From the NCBI GenBank assembly GCA_016234425.1, contig JACRCA010000149.1:1-5607 (forward strand): a DNA stretch of 5,607 nucleotides, in the 5' to 3' direction. Made by a program: the position numbers and the translations under genes. Source of the stretch: Deltaproteobacteria bacterium. Its GTDB lineage: Bacteria > Desulfobacterota > SM23-61. This document shows, piece after piece, positions 1 through 4,413 of this stretch (positions are counted from its first letter, which is position 1; each line of letters opens with the position of its first letter). The notes under the pieces were generated by a model. That model was given only the letters and a program-made list of their open reading frames with translations. It made no database searches and was not told the origin of the DNA.

Positions 1-696
1 GTTCAGCGTCCGCTCAACAACTTAACGCGCTCCATTGTAGGAGGAATCGCTGCGGCTCTGGCCGGGGGACCGCCCAACTGCAACCCTCCTTTTGATGAGC
101 CCATGGGCTTGGGCTGGAGCTTGGAAGCCATTCAGTTGAGTGAGGATGCGGCTCGCATCCTTCAGCATGAGGCTCGCCTGGTGGATGTAACCGATCCCCT
201 GGCTGGGTCCTATTATGTGGAATCCCTTACCGATGAAATCGAGAATGCCGCCGGGGCGGAATTCAAAAAGATCCAATCCATGGGCGGAGCTGTGGCAGCT
301 ATCGAGAGCGGGTATATGCAGCGGGAAGTTGCCCGGAGCGCTTATGAGCGGCAGAAAAGGCTGGAAGAAGGAAGAGATTTAATCGTCGGGGTCAACTGCT
401 TTACCGGCGAGGAAGAACTGGAGGTACAAACTACCCGCTTAGTCCCCCATCCCTATGACCCCGAGCGTCGGGAAAATGCCGAAAGGAAACAGATTGAAAG
501 ATTAAAGCAGATTAAAAAAACCAGGGAGCATAGAAAGGTGACCAACTTACTTAAAGAATTGAAGGGAGCAGCTGCCCAAGAAGAGGTCAACTTAATGCCG
601 CATTTCATCGAATGCGTCAAGGCCTATGCCACCGTGCAGGAGATGTGCGATGCTTTGCGGGAAGTCTTCGGAGAATACCGGGCCGCAGCTCTTTGA
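1..696 (+). CDS. Methylmalonyl-CoA-mutase-like large subunit, C-terminal part (5' end outside window)
   Basis: The frame is open from base 1 and ends at TGA 694-696, giving the last 231 residues of an acyl-CoA mutase large subunit, the adenosylcobalamin-dependent family that rearranges carbon skeletons of CoA esters. Family landmarks visible are QRPLNNLTRS (residues 2-11), FDEP (31-34), DPLAGSYYVE (about 65-74), MGGAVAAIESGY, and the usual large-subunit ending FGEYR. No B12-binding domain follows, so B12 must be bound by a separate small subunit, as in split mutases. The stretch between PLNN and DPL is unusual: where ordinary family members read roughly GGxQSxHTxxFDE and then RTQQ, this protein has GGPPNCNPPFDEP and then LSED. 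It is clearly a paralogue of the mutase at 2138-3808, sharing blocks such as GSYYVE, AAIExGY, KAY and FGEYR. An internal ATG at 103 is not the start, since homology continues upstream of it. Family is sure; substrate is unknown. Confidence 0.9.
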   Translation, partial: VQRPLNNLTRSIVGGIAAALAGGPPNCNPPFDEPMGLGWSLEAIQLSEDAARILQHEARLVDVTDPLAGSYYVESLTDEIENAAGAEFKKIQSMGGAVAAIESGYMQREVARSAYERQKRLEEGRDLIVGVNCFTGEEELEVQTTRLVPHPYDPERRENAERKQIERLKQIKKTREHRKVTNLLKELKGAAAQEEVNLMPHFIECVKAYATVQEMCDALREVFGEYRAAAL

Positions 697-705
697 AAAG
701 CCAAA

Positions 706-729
706 GGGTTCTAGGGTTCCAGGATTCTA
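706..729 (+). repeat. Three tandem imperfect octamers (GGGTTCTA-type)
   Basis: Three adjacent 8-base units read GGGTTCTA, GGGTTCCA and GGATTCTA. An exact inverted copy of the first unit's core lies downstream: AAGGGTTC at 704-711 is the reverse complement of GAACCCTT at 772-779. The unit is non-coding, starting ten bases after the mutase stop codon. It may be a small dispersed intergenic repeat of the host genome; that is inference. Confidence 0.5.
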
Positions 730-741
730 GTGAAATGAGTT

Positions 742-777
742 GGGTTTGATTCGCTTGCCTCTTGGACAATTGAACCC
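742..777 (+). other. Possible RNA hairpin in the spacer
   Basis: GGGTTTGATT (742-751) can pair along its full length with AATTGAACCC (768-777) if two G-U pairs are allowed, leaving a 16-base loop. There is no T run after it, so it is a poor intrinsic terminator. It uses the same GGGTT/AACCC motif as the neighbouring octamer repeat. Confidence 0.25.
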
Positions 778-793
778 TTATTCAGGAATAGAA

Positions 794-799
794 GAGGAG
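794..799 (+). promoter_or_regulatory. Ribosome binding site of the CoA-transferase
   Basis: GAGGAG ends 11 bases before the ATG at 811. It supports 811 rather than the next in-frame ATG at 826, which would lie 26 bases away. Confidence 0.55.
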
Positions 800-810
800 A
801 AAGATTCACT

Positions 811-1485
811 ATGACAGATGAAAATATGGAAAGCCCTGGCCCCCTTCAGGGAATCCGGATCATCGACCTGAGCATGATGTTGGCCGGGCCTTCGGGCTCC
901 ATGCTGATGGGCGACCTGGGGGCGGAAATCGTCAAGATTGAACCCCCCCAGGGAGATGAAACTCGCGACACCCCTCCATATTTCTATGGGGCTGACAGCG
1001 CTTATTTCTGGTCGATCAACCGCAACAAGAAGAGTGTGGCCATTGACCTCAAGTCCCCGGAAGGGCGCCAAGTGCTTTATGACTTGGTGGCTAAGTCTGA
1101 CGTGGTTTATGACAACTACCGGCCCGGGGTTCTGGAGAGGTTGAAAGCCGATTATGAGACTTTGAAACAATACAACCCCCAGATTATCTGCTGCTCCATT
1201 TCTACCTTCGGGTACACCGGTCCCTACCGTGATCGACCGGGCTATGACCTCATCGTCCAGGCCGTCAGTGGAGGCATGTCGATTACCGGTGAACCGGGAG
1301 GGTCTCCGGTGAGAGCAGGAATTCCCCTCGGAGACCTCGTGGGAGGACTTCTGGCCGTTCATGGAATTCTGGCCGCTTACATACATAGGCAGAAAACCGG
1401 CCAGGGCCAGCGACTGGAAGTTTCCCTCCTGGACGGTCAGGTCTACCTTCTGACTTATGTTGCCCAGTATTACTTCCACTCGTGA
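811..1485 (+). CDS. Class III CoA-transferase, N-terminal part up to the in-frame TGA
   Basis: This 224-residue segment holds the N-terminal Rossmann-like part of a CaiB/BaiF (formyl-CoA transferase family) enzyme, a cytosolic protein that moves CoA between carboxylic acids. Visible hallmarks are GIRIIDLS (residues 14-21), AGP (25-27), DLGAEIVKIEPP (35-46) followed by GDETR, NRNKKSVAIDLK (70-81) and DNYRPGVLERL (101-111). RPGYD places the catalytic aspartate, which forms the acyl anhydride and then the aspartyl-CoA thioester in this family, at Asp146. It ends in YYFHS at the TGA. Without the C-terminal half, which contributes to the interlocked dimer in known members, it would probably be inactive by itself. 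Context next to B12 mutase genes suggests it activates the mutase substrate. The CoA donor and acceptor cannot be read from the sequence. Confidence 0.8.
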   Translation: MTDENMESPGPLQGIRIIDLSMMLAGPSGSMLMGDLGAEIVKIEPPQGDETRDTPPYFYGADSAYFWSINRNKKSVAIDLKSPEGRQVLYDLVAKSDVVYDNYRPGVLERLKADYETLKQYNPQIICCSISTFGYTGPYRDRPGYDLIVQAVSGGMSITGEPGGSPVRAGIPLGDLVGGLLAVHGILAAYIHRQKTGQGQRLEVSLLDGQVYLLTYVAQYYFHS

Positions 1486-1524
1486 AAGATCCCCGGCCCC
1501 ATCGGCTCGGGCCATCAGTCCCTC

Positions 1525-2031
1525 GTGCCTTACCAGGCTTTCAAAACCAAAGACATCCAAATTGTGGTCGTGGCCCATCAAGATCACCACTTTGAAAGAT
1601 TCTGCCAGGCCATTGGAAAACCTGAATGGGCCAAGGACCCTCGTTTTGCCACCCGGGTTGCCCGCCTGGAAAACAAATCAATTCTGGTCCCGATGATTGA
1701 AAACCATCTTCTGACTGCCAACGGCGACCAGTGGTTAGAAAAGATTCATAAAGCGGGCGTGCCAGCGGGCCCCATCAATACCGTGGACCGGGTCCTTTCC
1801 GATCCTCAAGTCTTGGCCCGGCAGATGGTCGTAGAGATTGAAGGGCCGGAAGAAGATAAGAAGATTAAAACCATCGGCAATCCATTGAAAATGGAAAAAA
1901 CCCCGGTGAAAACTTTCACCCGCCCCCCTCAATTGGGAGAACATACCCGAGAACTCCTCTCAACTATCCTGGGATATTCCTCAGAGAAGATCGAAGCCCT
2001 CAACCAGAAAGGTATCATAATAGTAGCCTGA
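1525..2031 (+). CDS. Class III CoA-transferase, C-terminal part beyond the in-frame TGA
   Basis: This is the same-frame continuation of the CoA-transferase. Family-like sequence begins directly after the TGA, at base 1486 (KIPGPIGSGHQS), upstream of the first possible start, GTG 1525. That GTG codes for the valine of the conserved VPYQAF motif and has no ribosome binding site before it, so it is not a credible independent start. Family marks are VPYQAFKTKD, a segment around PEWAKDPRF, AGVPAGPINTVDRVLSDPQ (the usual C-terminal hallmark) and PPQLGEHTRELL near the end. It carries no catalytic Asp, so it is half of an enzyme rather than an enzyme. It ends at TGA 2029-2031. Confidence 0.65.
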   Translation: MPYQAFKTKDIQIVVVAHQDHHFERFCQAIGKPEWAKDPRFATRVARLENKSILVPMIENHLLTANGDQWLEKIHKAGVPAGPINTVDRVLSDPQVLARQMVVEIEGPEEDKKIKTIGNPLKMEKTPVKTFTRPPQLGEHTRELLSTILGYSSEKIEALNQKGIIIVA

Positions 2032-2137
2032 GGGGGGAGGGATGAACAATGAATGTCGCCAGGATTCTTTAAAAAAGATTCCACGCCCTATTGAGTGTGC
2101 CGCCAGAGAGCTTCACGAGTTCAGGGAGGTGCGGATA
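2032..2137. other. Leader between CoA-transferase and mutase
   Basis: There are 106 bases between the CoA-transferase stop and the preferred mutase start. The mutase frame stays open back to an ATG at 2042, but the 32 residues this would add (rich in Cys, Arg and Glu) do not resemble a mutase N terminus. The purine-rich GGGGGGAGG at 2032-2040 ends only one base before that ATG, too close to work as its ribosome binding site. A small A/T-rich inverted repeat (TCTTT-AAA-AAAGA, 2066-2078) is present; no clear promoter is seen. Confidence 0.5.
2123..2130 (+). promoter_or_regulatory. Ribosome binding site that fixes the mutase start at 2138
   Basis: AGGGAGGT lies seven bases before ATG 2138, an ideal spacing for a strong Shine-Dalgarno site. 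It favours 2138 over the upstream in-frame ATG at 2042. Confidence 0.75.
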
Positions 2138-3808
2138 ATGGAAGAGCAGTTAGAAAAAATTAAAGATGAAAGGGAGCGCTGGTACAGGCAAAGAATCGAA
2201 AAGAAAGGGATCAAGGTTCTGCCCCGATTCAATCCGGCACGGATTCCGATCGAATTACTTTACACTCCACTGGATATAAAAAGCTTCTTGGAAAATATCG
2301 GTTTCCCAGGTGAATACCCATACACTCGGGGAATCCACCCCACCATGTATCGAACAAACCTATGGACCATTCGGGAATATGCTGGTTTCGGGACTGCGGC
2401 CGAAACGAATCAACGATTCAAGTTTTTGCTCAACGAGGGTCAAACCGGACTGAGCATGGCGCTAGATCTGCCCACCCAGATCGGATACGACTCGGGCGAT
2501 GGATTGGTGGAAGACGAGGAGATCGGCCGGATTGGTGTAGCTATTGATACTCTGAAAGATATGGAGCTGATCTATGACGGGATACCCCTGGAAAGAGTCA
2601 GCACGAATTTTACAATCAATTCCACCGCTGCTCCAATTTTTGCGATGTACCTGGCCGTGGCCGACAAACAGGGAGTGCCTTATGACAAAGTTCGGGGAAC
2701 ACTTCAAAACGAGGTATTGAAAGAATATGTGGCCCGAGGGACGTGGATCTTTCCCCCAGAGCCCTCCATGCGCCTTTCTTTAGATATCATTGAATACTCT
2801 GTAAAGGAGGTCCCCCAGTTCTACCCAGTCAGCCTTACCAGTGCCCATATGCGGGAGGCAGGGGCCTCCTCTGTGCAATCCCTTGGCTATCTGTTTGAGA
2901 TCGCGATCAATTATGCGGAACGGCTCATTGCTCGGGGGATCCCCATCGATGCTTTCGCACCAAGGTTCAGTTTCAGCTTAGGTACAACCTTGATCGATTT
3001 TTTCGAAGAGATTGCCAAGTACCGGGCTGGAAGAAGAATCTGGGCCAGATTGATGAGGGAGCGCTTTCAGGCAAAAGATCCACGAAGCTGGATGTGCCGC
3101 TTCTTCGCTGGCTGTGGGGGAAGCTCCCTGGTGGCCGAAGAGCCGGAGAACAACATCATCCGGATTGCCTACGAAGCTTTAGCTACAGTCCTTGGGGGAG
3201 CGCAGGCCATTCACACGTGTTCCTTTGATGAACCGATCGCTATCCCCACAGAGGATTCGGTTAGGATCGCCCTGAGAACGCAACAGATCCTCGCATACGA
3301 AACAGGTGTGACAGATACCGTGGATCCTCTGGGAGGCTCATACTATGTAGAGGCGCTTACGGACAGAATGGAGGAAGAGATCCTCAAGGAAATGAAAAAG
3401 ATTGAAGATATGGGAGGAATGATTGCTGCCATTGAGAAAGGCTATGTCCAAGGGGAGATCTCTAAAAGAGCGTATGAAATTGAGCGAAAGATCGCCAGCG
3501 GAGAGTTGGTTTTGGTAGGGCGTAACAAATTCGCTACCAAAGAGAGGAAAACTAAGAAGGTGACGTTCTTCAAACTTGACCCGGAAACTGCTCGGAAGCA
3601 GAAAGAGAATTTATCTCAGGTGAAGAAGAAGAGAAATTATACAAAAGTGGCGGAGAGTTTGGCGGAGTTAAAAAGGGTAGCTGAGAGCAAGGCGAACATT
3701 ATGCCCATTATGATTGAAGCGGTAAAAGCCTATTGCTCTATCGGAGAGATCACCAGCACTTTGAAGGATGTCTTTGGCGAATACCGGGAACAAACGCTCA
3801 TCAACTGA
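2138..3808 (+). CDS. Acyl-CoA mutase large subunit (methylmalonyl-CoA-mutase family, divergent)
   Basis: This 556-residue protein is a complete large subunit of the adenosylcobalamin-dependent mutase family without its own B12 domain; the B12 subunit is the next gene, 17 bases downstream. It starts with a charged helix (MEEQLEKIKDERERWY), as large subunits do. Motifs include TRGIHPTMYR (about 63-72), GFGTAAETNQRF, GLSMALDLPTQIGYDS (104-119), TLQNEVLKEYVARGTW (188-203), FPPEPSMR, DFFEEIAKYRAGRRIWA and FDEPIAIPT. Tyr81 and Arg200 match Tyr89 and Arg207 of the Propionibacterium enzyme, which bind the free carboxylate of the substrate; His237 and Gln190 match His244 and Gln197. The residue before His237 is Ala (TSAH) where the family has Tyr (SGYH), and the usual HTQTAG-like stretch is FAGCGG (323-328). 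It therefore probably acts on a CoA ester with a second carboxylate, but perhaps not methylmalonyl-CoA. An alternative start at 2042 is less likely. Confidence 0.9.
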   Translation: MEEQLEKIKDERERWYRQRIEKKGIKVLPRFNPARIPIELLYTPLDIKSFLENIGFPGEYPYTRGIHPTMYRTNLWTIREYAGFGTAAETNQRFKFLLNEGQTGLSMALDLPTQIGYDSGDGLVEDEEIGRIGVAIDTLKDMELIYDGIPLERVSTNFTINSTAAPIFAMYLAVADKQGVPYDKVRGTLQNEVLKEYVARGTWIFPPEPSMRLSLDIIEYSVKEVPQFYPVSLTSAHMREAGASSVQSLGYLFEIAINYAERLIARGIPIDAFAPRFSFSLGTTLIDFFEEIAKYRAGRRIWARLMRERFQAKDPRSWMCRFFAGCGGSSLVAEEPENNIIRIAYEALATVLGGAQAIHTCSFDEPIAIPTEDSVRIALRTQQILAYETGVTDTVDPLGGSYYVEALTDRMEEEILKEMKKIEDMGGMIAAIEKGYVQGEISKRAYEIERKIASGELVLVGRNKFATKERKTKKVTFFKLDPETARKQKENLSQVKKKRNYTKVAESLAELKRVAESKANIMPIMIEAVKAYCSIGEITSTLKDVFGEYREQTLIN

Positions 3809-3813
3809 TCAAA

Positions 3814-3818
3814 AGGGA
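3814..3818 (+). promoter_or_regulatory. Ribosome binding site of the B12-binding subunit
   Basis: AGGGA ends seven bases before ATG 3826 and lies just after the mutase stop, consistent with coupled translation of both subunits. It supports 3826 over the open frame reaching back to 3733 inside the mutase gene. Confidence 0.55.
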
Positions 3819-3825
3819 CAGAGCT

Positions 3826-4233
3826 ATGGCGGAGCGACGCCGATGGCGGGTTTTGATAGCCAAGCCAGGCTTAGACGGCCACGATCGAGGGGCCAAGGTA
3901 GTTGCCCGGGCCCTGCGCGATGCTGGGATGGAGGTTATCTATACAGGGCTTCGTCAGAGTGTAGACCAGATCATCAACGCGGCGATTCAAGAGGAGGTGG
4001 ATCTCATCGGTCTCAGCATCCTTTCTGGCGGCCACATGGGCCTCACGAAGAAGTTACTTGACAAACTCAGTGAACGCAGGTTGGGGGACAAGAAGGTTGT
4101 CGTCGGGGGGGTGATCCCTGATGAGGATACCGATGAGTTAAGAAAATTAGGGGTAGCCGATGTTTTCCCCGTGGGGACAAACATATCTCACGTGGCGCAG
4201 AGGGTGCAGCAAATTTTAGAAGGAAACGGGTGA
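3826..4233 (+). CDS. Cobalamin-binding small subunit of acyl-CoA mutase
   Basis: This 135-residue protein is a stand-alone B12-binding domain of the mutase type, which carries adenosylcobalamin in the base-off/His-on form and docks on the large subunit. The signature AKPGLDGHDRG gives Lys13, Asp17 and His19, equal to the Lys604-Asp608-His610 set of Propionibacterium methylmalonyl-CoA mutase; His19 would be the lower cobalt ligand. The remaining marks are LSILSGGH (63-70), VVVGGVIP (91-98) and FPVGT (114-118), all in order. Length is normal for split mutases. The gene lies 17 bases after the large subunit, so the two almost certainly form one enzyme. It could also serve the partial mutase at the left edge, which has no B12 gene directly after it. 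All key residues are present. Confidence 0.95.
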   Translation: MAERRRWRVLIAKPGLDGHDRGAKVVARALRDAGMEVIYTGLRQSVDQIINAAIQEEVDLIGLSILSGGHMGLTKKLLDKLSERRLGDKKVVVGGVIPDEDTDELRKLGVADVFPVGTNISHVAQRVQQILEGNG

Positions 4234-4266
4234 AGCTGGCGGGTTCTACCAGGAAAGGACCATTTT

Positions 4267-4286
4267 TCGTAAATTTAATTATACGA
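4267..4286. promoter_or_regulatory. A/T-rich inverted repeat, possible operator
   Basis: TCGTA (4267-4271) and TACGA (4282-4286) are perfect inverted arms around a ten-base A/T core, giving a 20-base imperfect palindrome. Its size suits a dimeric repressor site, and it ends just before the TATGAT box. The function is inferred from shape and position only. Confidence 0.25.
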
Positions 4287-4304
4287 GGATATGATTACCT
4301 GAAA

Positions 4305-4330
4305 TTACCCAATGATATCTCTTGGGGTAA
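4305..4330 (+). repeat. Inverted repeat / hairpin with one bulge
   Basis: TTACCCAA (4305-4312) pairs with TTGGGGTAA (4322-4330), eight base pairs with one bulged G and a nine-base loop. No T run follows, so it does not look like an intrinsic terminator. It could be an mRNA leader structure or a protein site. Confidence 0.35.
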
Positions 4331-4400
4331 AGGGTAAGTATCGGAGACAATCCTGGGAAATTTAACTCTTAAGACAACAGCAGCCAGTTTTTTTTAAAAA

Positions 4401-4407
4401 AGGAGGT
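4401..4407 (+). promoter_or_regulatory. Strong ribosome binding site of the MmgE/PrpD gene
   Basis: AGGAGGT is a full Shine-Dalgarno match, six bases before ATG 4414, and settles that start. It directly follows a T8-A tract (4388-4400). Confidence 0.8.
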
Positions 4408-4413
4408 CAAATA

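Larger units (their letters stand above)
697..810. other. Intergenic spacer between partial mutase and CoA-transferase
   Basis: This 114-base spacer has no supported gene. It carries a three-unit octamer repeat (706-729), a possible hairpin (742-777) and the ribosome binding site of the next gene. No convincing intrinsic terminator or sigma70 promoter is visible, so co-transcription of the flanking genes remains possible. Confidence 0.5.
811..2031 (+). pseudogene. CaiB/BaiF class III CoA-transferase interrupted by one in-frame TGA
   Basis: The two segments at 811-1485 and 1486-2031 are in the same reading frame and together make a protein of about 406 residues, the normal size for class III CoA-transferases. 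The only break is TGA at 1483-1485 (codon 225). Sequence continues as family-like residues immediately after it: Ser-stop-Lys-Ile-Pro-Gly-Pro-Ile-Gly-Ser-Gly-His, where relatives typically read SGKVPGRLGSxH. A glycine is expected at the stop, and GGA to TGA is a single base change. No insertion or deletion is needed. Possible explanations are a true nonsense mutation (recent, since the downstream half is undamaged), a sequencing or assembly error, or readthrough. All four complete genes here end in TGA and no other internal TGA occurs, so TGA works as a normal stop. I cannot tell a real pseudogene from an error. Confidence 0.7.
4234..4413. other. Intergenic region before the MmgE/PrpD gene
   Basis: This 180-base A/T-rich gap is the longest non-coding stretch in the window and contains no supported gene. 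It holds two inverted repeats (4267-4286 and 4305-4330), a TATGAT box at 4290-4295 that resembles a -10 element but lacks a good -35, and an eight-T then six-A tract running into the ribosome binding site. It may contain a promoter for the following gene, but no terminator for the mutase genes is clear. Confidence 0.5.

Noticed and set aside
1483..1516. Selenocysteine insertion at the in-frame TGA, using the small hairpin GGCCC (1495-1499) / GGGCC (1509-1513)
   Set aside because: The hairpin is short, its loop does not begin with the G expected in bacterial SECIS elements, the family is not known to use selenocysteine, and the position is normally a glycine rather than a cysteine.
778..1590. 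270-codon open frame on the minus strand across the CoA-transferase, not broken by the TGA
   Set aside because: It is antisense to a clear CoA-transferase reading frame, its translation shows no family motif, and its openness follows from the codon pattern of the opposite strand.
2138..3808. Isobutyryl-CoA or 2-hydroxyisobutyryl-CoA mutase identity
   Set aside because: Tyr81 and Arg200 match methylmalonyl-CoA mutase rather than the Phe/Gln of isobutyryl-CoA mutase, and Ala108 is kept where 2-hydroxyisobutyryl-CoA mutase has Asp.
3733..3825. Earlier start of the B12 subunit inside the mutase gene
   Set aside because: The extra residues overlap the mutase C terminus in another frame, do not resemble B12 domains, and the ATG at 3826 has a suitable ribosome site.
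3768..4184. Other open frames across the B12 subunit on both strands
   Set aside because: They overlap a complete B12-binding protein with all signature residues and encode low-complexity, motif-free peptides.
4353..4395. Intrinsic terminator ending in the T8 run before the MmgE/PrpD gene
   Set aside because: Only a four-base stem (CTGG/CCAG) with a loop of 27 bases precedes the T run, and the run sits directly against a ribosome binding site.
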